A DNA stretch of 37,664 nt. Source: Thermoplasmatales archaeon SW_10_69_26 (GTDB lineage Archaea > Thermoplasmatota > SW-10-69-26). The notes beneath the pieces are model-generated. The model did no database searches. It was not told where the DNA came from and worked only from the letters and a program-made list of their open reading frames with translations. Position 1 is the first letter of the stretch. Every line of letters starts with the position of its first letter. The position numbers and the translations under genes are program-made. This document shows positions 5,161-13,152 of the stretch, one piece after another. The stretch lies in assembly GCA_003009755.1 (NCBI GenBank), contig PXUB01000026.1, forward strand, positions 1-37,664, written 5' to 3'.

Positions 5161-8100
5161 GTGGCAAGCCTGCGGCCTGGCTCGCCGGACGGTGACGATC
5201 CGAGGGCCACCTCGGCGGCTCGCGAGCCCTCAGCCTCGGCCGGTCGCTGGCTGCTCGTGGCTCTCGCGGTGCTCGTCGCGACGTTGACGTTGGCCACCCC
5301 GGCCAGCGCCGCCGGCGAGGACCTGACGATCCCCGAGGAGTTCCGGGACGTGGTCGAGGGCGACAGCGTCCCGATCAACGTCACCTTCGGCACGCTCTCC
5401 GACGACGAGGACGACGAGGCGGACATCCGGGTCACCTGCGACGGCTGCCCGACCTGGATCCGGACCGTCACGTTCGACGAGGAGAAGGCCAACTGCGAGA
5501 CGACGGACGCCTTCGTCGACACCGAGGACGGACAGGCCAAGCGCTCGGAGGCCGTCTGCCGGATCTCGTTCCCCGAGGGCTTCCGCGACGAGGACGGAGG
5601 CCCGCGGCCAGCCGAGATCGGCGAGCCCGCGCGCACGACCACGTACGACGTACGGATGGGGGTGGCCGGCGAGGAGGCGCGGACGACGTTCCAGGCGCAC
5701 CTCTCCTCGGCCTCCACGTGTCGACCGCTGCCCGGCGAGACGAAGACCGGCGTCGGGCAACGCAGCGACGTCCTCCTGCTGTCCACGAGCGGGCACCCGC
5801 AAGGCGAGGAGGTGACCTTGACGATCCGGTCGGCCAACACCGACCTGTTCGAGCGCACGTTCCAGAGCGCGGGCGAGTCGATCGCCTACCACTTCCGCTG
5901 GCAGGTTCCGCTGGATCTCCCGATCGAGGGCGACGGCCGCGAAGCCACGCTCATCGTGGATGCCGCCAGCGGCGGCGAGACCGAGACGATCGCGTTGCGC
6001 CCCGCCGTCGCCCAGGCGAGTCCGTTCCTGCAACCCGGCCGGTTCAACCAATCGGTGGAGTACAACCGGACCCAGGAGGTCAACGTCCAGACCGGGTTCG
6101 ACTTCTTCGCGGCCCCCCAGGACTGCAAGGACGTCGCCTGGAACCGGGACATCCAGCCGGTGAGGGAGGACCAGGTCGGGGACGATCCTCCGCGCGTGCT
6201 CGTCCGACGGCTCAGCGAGGCGCCCGGCTCGCCCCCGGTGGAGACGGTGGACACGGCCGACACCGTGTTCCGAGCCTCCGACGACTTCTTCCTCGTCAAC
6301 TACACGATCCCACGGGACGCCGACGCCACCGAGGCCGAGGAGGAGGACCCCGTCTACGACGTCAAGTTCGAGGAGACCGAGCTCGCCGACGGCAACTACA
6401 TCGGCGAGTGGAACTCCACCGACTACGAGGTCTACCCCTACGAGATCGAGCCGGAGTTCGCTGTCCTGCAGGAGGAGGTCGAGCGCCTGGAGACCGCCAG
6501 CCTGGTCATGAACCTCACCTACGCCGACGGGAGCACGTTCACGCCGGCGGACGCCGACGGGGACCTCGAGGTGGCCTTCGGGTTGGAAGGCGAGGATCCC
6601 GAGTTCCAGCAGGTCGCCAACCACCGCGGAGACGGGGTGTGGAACGTCTCCTTCGACCTCGGGTTCGACTACGAGCCGCTGGGCGAGTACACCTGGCGCA
6701 TCAGCGAGCTTCGCGACAACAACGGACCCCGGGGCGAGCGGAACCGCGTCCCCGAGACCGTCACCGACGTCGTCGACGTCGTGAGCGCCCGCCCCCGGCT
6801 GAACGTGACCACGATCGTGGACGACACGCGGGTGGAAAGCGTGGAGCGAACCCAGCGCGTGCAGGTGCGCGTGGATGCGCGTTTCCAGAACGGACAGCCG
6901 CTCACCGAGGAGAACATCGACCCTGCGATCGGCGGGATCGGGCTCGACGTCGACAAGCGCAACGAGTTCGGGCGCGTCGTCGACCAGGACAGCTACGTGA
7001 TGAAGCACGCCGGGGATCCCGGCACCTGGATCGAGTCCTTCCGGATCGGACGCAGCCCCTCCAGCGCCCCGGTCGGGACCTGGGATCTGAGCTTCGAGGC
7101 CCGCGACGACCGGACGCCGGCGAACGAGAACGTCACCTCGGTCCCATTCCGGGTGAACCCCGCGAACGTGACGGTGGCGGACCAGAAGGCGCCCCCGCAA
7201 CTGGTGAACAGCTCGCAGGTCTCCTACGAGTTCCGGCTCAACTACCCGGACGGCTCCCTGGTGTCCGAGCGCCTCGTCGACGAGTCCCGCGGAGGCCAGC
7301 TCGACGTCCGGCTCGAGCGCGTGACCCGGGCCGACCAGCCGGCCACCGTCGAGCGCGAGCTCGAGCCCCGCCCGGTCGCCGGGGGGCAGGCTTGGCGGGT
7401 TCAGATGAACACGTCCAAGATCGTGCCGGGCACCCACTTCTTCAACGTCACCGGCCAGGACGTGCACGGGAACGCGATCGGGCCGCAGGCCAGCGACCTG
7501 TTCACGGTCCTGTTCAACGGCGAGTTCCGCAACTCGACGACGCCGATCTGCCCCGAATCCGAGCAGGGTTGCTCGGTGCAGCGCGGCGAGACGGTGTACG
7601 TCGTCTTCCCGGGCGCCTCCGGCGACCAGGGCATGTTCGGCGAGCGGCCGGAGATCCGCGTCCTCCGCCAGGACGAGGAGTCCGGGCGGTGGATTTTGTT
7701 CCGCGAAGACGTGTGGCTGTCCTCCCAACAGTTCTTCAACCAGACCGGCCGCGACGCCGGCAACAACCACGTCGGTCGGTTCTCCACCGATCGGTCCACG
7801 CCGGCGGACACCTACCGGCTCGTCATGCTCGGTCGCGACAACGATGATCGTGGCTTCGTCGGGTACTCGCAGACCTTCAACGTCACGCGCGTCCCGGTCG
7901 AGCGCGAGATCGTGCAACCGTTCCCGGATCGGGCGAAGAAGACCGAGGAGATCGCAGCCCGGATCGAGAGCCGCGCGGGCGACGTCATCGACTCGACCGT
8001 CGTGGACGCGGGCCCGATCCGCGCTCGCAACATCCAGACGGACACGACGGGGGTGGGCACGTTCCTGCGCTGGCAGCCGCCCAGCACCTTCCCGACCGGG

Positions 8101-9228
8101 CCGGCCTCGGTCACGGTCGAGGGGCGGGACCTGTTCGGGAACCCCTTCGAGGTCGAGCTGGGCCCGATCGAGCTTCAACCGGTCGAGATCCGCACCCAGC
8201 CGGTGGGCCAGATCGCGACCACGGCGCCGCGCGGCCAGCTGTTCAGCTTCGATCTGCAGATGACCTACGAGACGGGGACCACCTTCACCGCCGGCGACGG
8301 CGAGCCCCAGGTCCGCGTGGTGGACGCAACCGGGAGCCAGGTGGACAGCGGTCGGGCCTCCTTCCAGGGTGAGACCTGGGAGATCCGTTGGCGACCGCCC
8401 GCCGATCTCTCCTCGGGGAACTACCGGGTCGAGGTGACCGGCACCGACCGCTCGGGCAACGTCGTCGAGGACTTCACGACCGCGCCGATCTCGGTCGTCG
8501 CCGGCACGGTGCGAGGCGAGCCCAGCCAGCAGCCGCCGAGCAACGTCCGCCGCGGCGAACGGGTGCAAGCCGCCCTCACGTTCCCGGCCGCGATCGAGGA
8601 GGGCCAGGCCGTCGTCACGACCGGGACCGACGAGGTCGGCGAGCCGCAGACGACGATCGACGGCTCGACGGTCCGGCTCAGCTTCCCGACCGACCGCAGC
8701 ACGGGCCTCGTCGACGCCCGGTTCTCGTTCACCGGCACCGACATCGTCGGGAACAACATCACCGGGCAGACCGACCGGTTCTCGGTGCGCGCTCAGGAGA
8801 TGGCGATCCGATGGATCGAGCAGCCGCCGACCGAGGTCACCAAGGACCAGCCGGTCGAGGCGGCGTTCGTCGTGGAGTACCCGGACGGGACGCCGATGCG
8901 TCCCAGCGAAGGGGCACCGATCGTGGGCCTGTTCGCCGCCGACCAGCCGCTGGGCCAGATCGACGCCACCCCGCTGGAGGACAACCCGGTCGTGTGGACG
9001 ACCAGCTGGGAGCCGCCCGAGGACGTCCGCACCGACATCGCCTACCGGTTCAGCGCCAGCGCGCGCGACTCCTTCCGGAACGAGGCGCCGCCGGTCTCCT
9101 CGCAGGGGTTCTTCGTGCAGAACCCGGTCGTGCCGGATTACGTGCCCGTGGACGCGCCCAGCGCCGTTGCCGCCTTGGCCGCCCTGGCCGGGCTGGCCCT
9201 GGCTCTGCGCCGCGAGCAGCGCGCCTGA
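5161..9228 (+). CDS. giant Ig-like surface protein with C-terminal membrane anchor
   Basis: A 1355-aa acidic protein. Residues 29-50 form a signal peptide/membrane segment ending ATPASAAG. The long ectodomain is built of beta-rich, Ig-like repeats of roughly 100-130 aa. These are recognisable by a strand followed by YPDG or YADG (such as RLNYPDGS, NLTYADGS, VEYPDGT) and a later block of the form W-(E/R)-I-x-W-x-PP-x-D-L-x-x-G-x-Y followed by GxDxxGN. Many N-x-S/T sequons suggest N-glycosylation. The last about 30 residues (PVDAPSAVAALAALAGLALALRREQRA region) are a hydrophobic helix plus basic tail, a C-terminal anchor or sorting signal. The GTG start fits the TATA box 26 bp upstream. The role is probably adhesion or envelope structure; the family is not identified. 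Confidence 0.85.
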   Translation: MASLRPGSPDGDDPRATSAAREPSASAGRWLLVALAVLVATLTLATPASAAGEDLTIPEEFRDVVEGDSVPINVTFGTLSDDEDDEADIRVTCDGCPTWIRTVTFDEEKANCETTDAFVDTEDGQAKRSEAVCRISFPEGFRDEDGGPRPAEIGEPARTTTYDVRMGVAGEEARTTFQAHLSSASTCRPLPGETKTGVGQRSDVLLLSTSGHPQGEEVTLTIRSANTDLFERTFQSAGESIAYHFRWQVPLDLPIEGDGREATLIVDAASGGETETIALRPAVAQASPFLQPGRFNQSVEYNRTQEVNVQTGFDFFAAPQDCKDVAWNRDIQPVREDQVGDDPPRVLVRRLSEAPGSPPVETVDTADTVFRASDDFFLVNYTIPRDADATEAEEEDPVYDVKFEETELADGNYIGEWNSTDYEVYPYEIEPEFAVLQEEVERLETASLVMNLTYADGSTFTPADADGDLEVAFGLEGEDPEFQQVANHRGDGVWNVSFDLGFDYEPLGEYTWRISELRDNNGPRGERNRVPETVTDVVDVVSARPRLNVTTIVDDTRVESVERTQRVQVRVDARFQNGQPLTEENIDPAIGGIGLDVDKRNEFGRVVDQDSYVMKHAGDPGTWIESFRIGRSPSSAPVGTWDLSFEARDDRTPANENVTSVPFRVNPANVTVADQKAPPQLVNSSQVSYEFRLNYPDGSLVSERLVDESRGGQLDVRLERVTRADQPATVERELEPRPVAGGQAWRVQMNTSKIVPGTHFFNVTGQDVHGNAIGPQASDLFTVLFNGEFRNSTTPICPESEQGCSVQRGETVYVVFPGASGDQGMFGERPEIRVLRQDEESGRWILFREDVWLSSQQFFNQTGRDAGNNHVGRFSTDRSTPADTYRLVMLGRDNDDRGFVGYSQTFNVTRVPVEREIVQPFPDRAKKTEEIAARIESRAGDVIDSTVVDAGPIRARNIQTDTTGVGTFLRWQPPSTFPTGPASVTVEGRDLFGNPFEVELGPIELQPVEIRTQPVGQIATTAPRGQLFSFDLQMTYETGTTFTAGDGEPQVRVVDATGSQVDSGRASFQGETWEIRWRPPADLSSGNYRVEVTGTDRSGNVVEDFTTAPISVVAGTVRGEPSQQPPSNVRRGERVQAALTFPAAIEEGQAVVTTGTDEVGEPQTTIDGSTVRLSFPTDRSTGLVDARFSFTGTDIVGNNITGQTDRFSVRAQEMAIRWIEQPPTEVTKDQPVEAAFVVEYPDGTPMRPSEGAPIVGLFAADQPLGQIDATPLEDNPVVWTTSWEPPEDVRTDIAYRFSASARDSFRNEAPPVSSQGFFVQNPVVPDYVPVDAPSAVAALAALAGLALALRREQRA

Positions 9229-9231
9229 GGG

Positions 9232-9366
9232 TCACTCGGCGCCGGCCGAGCGCGTGAGCCGCACCCACAACGCGACGGCCAGCGTCACGACGATCGGGGC
9301 CAGCGCGAGGCCGCCGATCAGGGCGAGCTCGAGCCAGCCGACGCGCCCGACGAGCACCGTGGACAC
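9232..9366 (-). CDS. 44-aa single-helix membrane protein
   Basis: A 44-aa protein from the GTG at 9366: N-terminus MSTVLVGRVGWLE, one long hydrophobic helix (LALIGGLALAPIVVTLAVALWV) and a basic tail RLTRSAGAE. All codons carry G or C in the third position. A GATAAGG element (minus strand, 9388-9395) lies about 26 bp upstream, so the transcript is probably leaderless. Its stop is 3 bp from the stop of the convergent giant surface protein. The function is unknown. It has the same length and one-helix design as the gene at 4903-5037, though I see no clear sequence similarity. Confidence 0.68.
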   Translation of the reverse strand: MSTVLVGRVGWLELALIGGLALAPIVVTLAVALWVRLTRSAGAE

Positions 9367-9387
9367 GCGCCGACCAGACCCCTGGTC

Positions 9388-9395
9388 CCTTATCG
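9388..9395 (-). promoter_or_regulatory. TATA-like box of the 44-aa protein gene
   Basis: CGATAAGG on the minus strand, about 26 bp upstream of the GTG at 9366. Confidence 0.5.
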
Positions 9396-9612
9396 CCTTG
9401 GCGGCGGCTGGCGGTGTCACTTCCTCCGCGTGAGGGCACCCCGTCGCCGGCGCCCCGGCGTCGTGGACCGCGACCCGGCGAGGCCGGTCAGGACCGCTCA
9501 CGCTGGCCGCCGAGGACGCGGCGTCCGCCACCGATCCCCGGTGAACCTGAGGCCCACCGAACCCCTGGCGAGGCGGGCTCTGGCCCTCCGCGTCCACCCA
9601 GCGTGCAGGAAA

Positions 9613-9620
9613 CTTTAAGT
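9613..9620 (+). promoter_or_regulatory. TATA box giving a long-leader transcript for the first TrmB cassette
   Basis: CTTTAAGT with a BRE-like GGAAA before it is the strongest promoter in this gap. Transcription would begin near 9643, about 360 nt before the ATG at 10006. No other TATA-like element lies nearer the gene, so the mRNA should carry an unusually long leader. Confidence 0.55.
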
Positions 9621-9642
9621 GTAGACTGGCGGACGTGGCGGT

Positions 9643-10005
9643 TGCCTCGGGACGCCCCGGGGCACGTTGCCGAACCCGCACGCGCCTCCGCTCCACCCCG
9701 CGCTCGCCGGTGAGCGCGACCGTGCACCCCCGGTCCCAACCACCGATAGCGTCAGCTGTCGGTCGAAGGGGGTCCACGGTCGTCGGCCGGCCCGGTCGGG
9801 GCTCGCGGTCTCCCCGCGGCGCCCGATCGGTGCGCCGTCCACGGTCTCCCCGTGGCGGTGACCCGCGTGGTGGACGCCGCCGACCCGGCGGACGAGATCG
9901 ACCAGCGCCAGCTGGGCCGCTCTCGTGCGCCGGGCTCGATCGGCCTTCCCCAGCGGAGCGTGTGCACCGCGAAACCGCACCACACGCAACCGAGGGATCC
10001 AACAC
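9643..10005 (+). promoter_or_regulatory. structured 5' leader of the first TrmB-like gene
   Basis: The putative leader holds a 7-bp hairpin (9699-9705 with 9712-9718) and two hairpins with an identical 7-nt loop GTCTCCC but different stems: CGCG/CGCG (9804-9818) and CCACG/CGTGG (9839-9855). It also contains TGCCGAACCCGCA (9668-9680), which recurs in the leader of the second TrmB-like gene. The stem differences preserve pairing, which hints at RNA structure. No known riboswitch is recognised. Confidence 0.4.
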
Positions 10006-10854
10006 ATGGCCATCAACCAGGAACGTCTCGCCAAGATCCAGGACTACGGGCTGACTGAGTACGAAGCGCGCGCCTACCTCGCTCTGCTGGACTTCGAGGT
10101 GGCGACAGCGAGCAAGGTCGCGCGACTGGCGCGCGTGCCGCGCACGAAGATCTACCAGGCCCTCGAGGACCTCGAGGAGAAGCAGCTGGTCCGCGTCATC
10201 CCCGAGCGGCCCAAGCGCTTCGTCGCCCAGCCCTTCGACAACCACATCGAGCAGCTCGAGCGCGAGCACGAGCGTAAGATCGAGCAGCTCGAGGAGGAGC
10301 GGCGCGAGCTCGCCGACGAGTTCGAGCCCAAGGGCACGGTCAACCTCGAGGACCCCGGCCAGTTCGTCATGATGCGCTCGCGCTCGAACGTGACCGAGAA
10401 GATCATGAGTCTGATCGAGGGCGCCGAGGAGTCGGTGCTGCTCGTCGGCTCCGAGATGACGCTGGCGCGGTTCGACTACTTCGAGCCCACGATCGCGGAG
10501 GCCGCCGGCGACGGCGTCATGTTCACCGCGATGGGGCCCCTCACAGAGGAGAACGAGGAGGCCGTCGAGGAGCTGTCCGCGCACGGACGCATCCTCTCCT
10601 ACTCCGACGCCACGCCCGGCCAGTGCCTGATGATCGTGGACGGCGAGGAGGTCCTGCTCACGCACGCCGTGCCCGACGACACGCACATGTTCCAGGGCGA
10701 GGACGTCGCGCTGTGGACCGACGACCAGGCGATGGTCGCCTCCTTCGAGTCGATCGCCGAGATCGCGCTCACGGCCGCGCAGGTCGTCGAGGACGACCTC
10801 ACAGCGGACACCGAGGCCGCCGAGGAATCCGAGACCGCCGTCGCCGCCAACTGA
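10006..10854 (+). CDS. TrmB-family transcriptional regulator (cassette 1)
   Basis: A 282-aa protein with an N-terminal TrmB winged helix (about residues 10-75: YGLTEYEARAYLALL, then VARVPRTKIYQALEDLEEK and the wing with VIPERPKRFVAQPF). A coiled-coil linker (about 82-108) is followed by a C-terminal sensor-like domain (about 125-265). TrmB proteins are archaeal repressors or activators, often of sugar genes; this C-terminal half lacks an obvious sugar-binding signature. The ATG at 10006 is chosen because MAINQERLAKIQDYGL matches the start of the paralogue at 12214. Two genes follow closely, so it probably heads an operon and may control the secreted protein at 11101. Confidence 0.92.
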   Translation: MAINQERLAKIQDYGLTEYEARAYLALLDFEVATASKVARLARVPRTKIYQALEDLEEKQLVRVIPERPKRFVAQPFDNHIEQLEREHERKIEQLEEERRELADEFEPKGTVNLEDPGQFVMMRSRSNVTEKIMSLIEGAEESVLLVGSEMTLARFDYFEPTIAEAAGDGVMFTAMGPLTEENEEAVEELSAHGRILSYSDATPGQCLMIVDGEEVLLTHAVPDDTHMFQGEDVALWTDDQAMVASFESIAEIALTAAQVVEDDLTADTEAAEESETAVAAN

Positions 10855-10863
10855 GGTGGACAG

Positions 10864-11079
10864 GTGTCCCTCACGCCGCGTGACGGACCGGACCTCAAGG
10901 TCCCCCCGTCGGACAACACGGCCACGGACGAGAGCTGCCGTGAGGCCGAGCCCATGAACGACGACACCGCGTCCGCCGCGAGCGACGTGCTGGCGACCCT
11001 GTGTCGCATGTCGCTGCTCCGCAACGAGTCGCTCACCGTGAGCGGCGGCTACGCGCGGACCCCGCCCCACGACGCGTAG
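10864..11079 (+). CDS. 71-aa acidic hypothetical protein
   Basis: A small protein from the GTG at 10864, which has GAGGTGG at good spacing and begins 9 bp after the TrmB stop. Third codon positions are almost all G or C, supporting a real gene. It has no signal peptide or membrane helix; the C-terminal part (SDVLATLCRMSLLRNESLTV) may form a helix. An internal ATG at 10954 is an alternative start. It sits between the regulator and the secreted protein of cassette 1 and has no clear coding counterpart in cassette 2. Confidence 0.55.
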   Translation: MSLTPRDGPDLKVPPSDNTATDESCREAEPMNDDTASAASDVLATLCRMSLLRNESLTVSGGYARTPPHDA

Positions 11080-11100
11080 ATCGCTTGGAGGTAGACCTTC

Positions 11101-11961
11101 GTGCCCGAGGCCCGCGACCGTCGGCTGCTCACCCTCGCCCTGGTGGCAGCTGTGCTGACGGCGGGCCTTTTGGGCACCGTGGACGCGACCAGCCACGTCG
11201 GGAACGAGCACCTGACGACCGGCCACACCGAGTTCGCCGACGCGTCCACGTCGTTCAACTCCTGCTTCGCCGGGCTCGCCGGCCTCCTGATGCAGCGCGT
11301 GACCTGGTTCAACGGACAGACGCTGTTCACGCGCGCCGACAGCGGCGGCGACAAGCACGTGTACGTGGCCGAGCACCTGGAGGATCGCGACGGCGACGGC
11401 TTCAACGAGAGCACCGGGTTCCGCGTCGATCAAGATCCCTCGCAGCAACGGCTCTACCGGACGAACAACACGTACACGTTCACCGACCCGCACGACAAGC
11501 AGAACGACGTCGAGGACCCCAAGCAGTGGGTCGTGAAGGAGTACTTCGAGCTCCGCGACCGCAAGGACATCAACGCCGAGGTCACCAAGGGCGACACGGG
11601 CCCCGACGAGGAGGCCTACGAGAAGGACAAGTTCTACGTCTTCGTCGTCCAGACCGGCGACGCCCGCACCGACGGCACGCTGCAGAAGGACTACAACTTC
11701 GCGATGGTGATCGACACCTGTCGGTTCTACGGCGCGCAGGCCGGCGAGGCCGATCACAACGGGACGAGCGGGACCAGCGGCGACCCGTGGGGCCAACACG
11801 AGGAGCAGGACGGCAACCACACCCACGGCGTGTTCTCGATCGACCTCTGGACCGGCGGCGAGCCGAACACGGTCGCCGGCGGCAACGCGCAGGTCCCCGA
11901 CGACCGTGACAACAAGGGCAACCAGTCCGTCGACGACGACCCGAAGGACGGCCAACCATGA
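11101..11961 (+). CDS. secreted acidic protein of TrmB cassette 1
   Basis: A 286-aa protein with a signal peptide (RRLLTLALVAAVLTAGLLGT, cleavage near VDATS) and an Asp/Glu/Asn-rich mature part ending in a disordered DDDPKDGQP tail. Recognisable blocks are VTWFNGQTLF, YNFAMVIDTCRF and a late HTHGVFSIDLW. The same blocks occur as VLWFNDQFLF, YNFLIAVDF and CHSSVNLDIFF in the protein at 13153, so the two are diverged paralogues. The GTG start has GGAGGT at good spacing. The protein family is unknown to me; its repeated pairing with a TrmB-like regulator suggests that the regulator controls it. It has only two cysteines. Confidence 0.78.
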   Translation: MPEARDRRLLTLALVAAVLTAGLLGTVDATSHVGNEHLTTGHTEFADASTSFNSCFAGLAGLLMQRVTWFNGQTLFTRADSGGDKHVYVAEHLEDRDGDGFNESTGFRVDQDPSQQRLYRTNNTYTFTDPHDKQNDVEDPKQWVVKEYFELRDRKDINAEVTKGDTGPDEEAYEKDKFYVFVVQTGDARTDGTLQKDYNFAMVIDTCRFYGAQAGEADHNGTSGTSGDPWGQHEEQDGNHTHGVFSIDLWTGGEPNTVAGGNAQVPDDRDNKGNQSVDDDPKDGQP

Positions 11962-12213
11962 GAGCCCCCCAGCCGACCGTATCGCGCAGCCGACGCTCGC
12001 CGGCCCGAGGCCAGCGTCGGCGCTTCCCCCTCACCCCTCACCCCTTCACCGTCACCAGGTCCCCCGGGATGGCCCGGGCGACCGTTGACCGCCGCTCACG
12101 CGGCGACTGCCGAACCCGCAGGACGTGGCCGCCCCCCTCTCTCGGGCGGCCGCATGCCGGCGCTCAGCCGGCGACCGCGCTCACGCGCGGCTCCGAGAGA
12201 CGAGGTGTTGCAC
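11962..12213 (+). promoter_or_regulatory. hairpin-rich leader of the second TrmB-like gene
   Basis: Within 252 bp there are four perfect hairpins: GCCGC-TCAC-GCGGC (12091-12104), an 8-bp stem (12127-12134 with 12144-12151), GCCGGC/GCCGGC (12156-12172) and CCGCGC-TCAC-GCGCGG (12175-12190). Two share the loop TCAC with different stems. TGCCGAACCCGCA at 12108-12120 also occurs in the first leader. No TATA-like element is visible, so read-through from cassette 1 or an atypical promoter is needed. Confidence 0.45.
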
Positions 12214-13020
12214 ATGGCGATCGAACAAGAGCACATGGAGAAGGTCCAAGACTACGGCCTGACCGAGTACGAGGCTCGGGCCTACCTGGCCTTGCTCGAG
12301 CTACACGGCGGGACCGCGCGCGAGGTGGCTTCACTGTCGCGCGTGCCCCGCACGAAGATCTACCAGGTCCTCGACGACCTGCACGAGAAACGGCTCGCGG
12401 AGGTCATCCCCGAGCGCCCCAAGCGCTACGTGGCGGTGCCCTTCGAGGAGTACCTCGAGCGCTTCGAGGAGGAGTACGAGGAGAAGCTCGAGAAGATCTC
12501 CCAGGACCGCGAGCTCGCGCGCGAGGAGCTGGTTCCCACCGGGGAACGGGAACCCACGCAAGCCGGCGCGTTCCAGATCTTCAAAGGCCGCAAGAACGTG
12601 ACGACCAAGATCGAGGAGATGCTCCAGGAGGCCGACGGGGAGGTCTTCCACGTCGGCTCCGGGCCCGCCGCCGAGCGGTTCCAGTACCACACGCCGGTGC
12701 TGGAGGACCTCGACGGCGAGGACGTGACCGTCCGCGCCCTGTTCCCGAAGACCGACGCCAACGAGGCCGCGTTGGACGAGCTCGCCGAGACGTGCGTCGT
12801 CCGCGATCGCGAGGATCCGGGCGCCGGCTCGGCGATCATGATCGTCGACGAGGACCAGGCGATCGTCTGGCATCCCGTGCCCGACGACAGCCACGTCTTC
12901 CAGGGCGACGACGTCGCCATGTGGACCGACGACGGTGTCGTCGTCGAGGACCTCAAAGCCGGTTTCGAGGCCTCGTGGTCCACGGGCGAGGAGGTTCCCC
13001 CGTGTTCCCCACCAGCGTGA
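12214..13020 (+). CDS. TrmB-family transcriptional regulator (cassette 2)
   Basis: A 268-aa paralogue of the protein at 10006. It has the same opening (MAIEQEHMEKVQDYGLTEYE), winged helix with RVPRTKIYQVLDDLHEK, wing VIPERPKRYVAVPF, an acidic coiled coil (about 80-108) and a C-terminal domain ending with DDSHVFQGDDVAMWTDD, matched in the first protein by DDTHMFQGEDVALWTDD. The C-terminal middle section differs more, as expected if the ligands differ. The ATG at 12214 aligns with the paralogue start; the frame is open upstream to 12085, but that part is the hairpin leader. It is followed after 132 bp by its secreted partner. Confidence 0.92.
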   Translation: MAIEQEHMEKVQDYGLTEYEARAYLALLELHGGTAREVASLSRVPRTKIYQVLDDLHEKRLAEVIPERPKRYVAVPFEEYLERFEEEYEEKLEKISQDRELAREELVPTGEREPTQAGAFQIFKGRKNVTTKIEEMLQEADGEVFHVGSGPAAERFQYHTPVLEDLDGEDVTVRALFPKTDANEAALDELAETCVVRDREDPGAGSAIMIVDEDQAIVWHPVPDDSHVFQGDDVAMWTDDGVVVEDLKAGFEASWSTGEEVPPCSPPA

Positions 13021-13152
13021 CACAAGGATGCCTTTGCGTAGGCTACCGAATCCGTACCCTGCACGGAGGCAACGAGTCCGTGACTGCGACCAAGCGTGGT
13101 ACGTGCCATCGCTTCACGCAGCCCCCTGTTTCGAGATTGGAGGTGAGAGAAG

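Larger units (their letters stand above)
9367..10005. other. 639-bp gap without a gene: promoter and structured leader
   Basis: The stretch between the 44-aa membrane protein and the first TrmB-like gene is very GC-rich. Long open frames exist on both strands but are Arg/Pro-rich readings without family features. It contains a good plus-strand promoter at 9613-9620 and, downstream of it, several hairpins. I see nothing else in 9396-9600. Confidence 0.6.

Noticed and set aside
5230-8568. A continuous 1112-codon open frame on the minus strand opposite the surface protein
   Set aside because: It is the antisense shadow of a GC-rich gene: monotonous Val/Leu/Asp/Arg composition, no domain, and no promoter.
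9232-11955. A 907-codon minus-strand frame through the TrmB genes
   Set aside because: Only its last 44 codons (from 9366) look like a gene with a promoter; the rest mirrors the plus-strand TrmB cassette.
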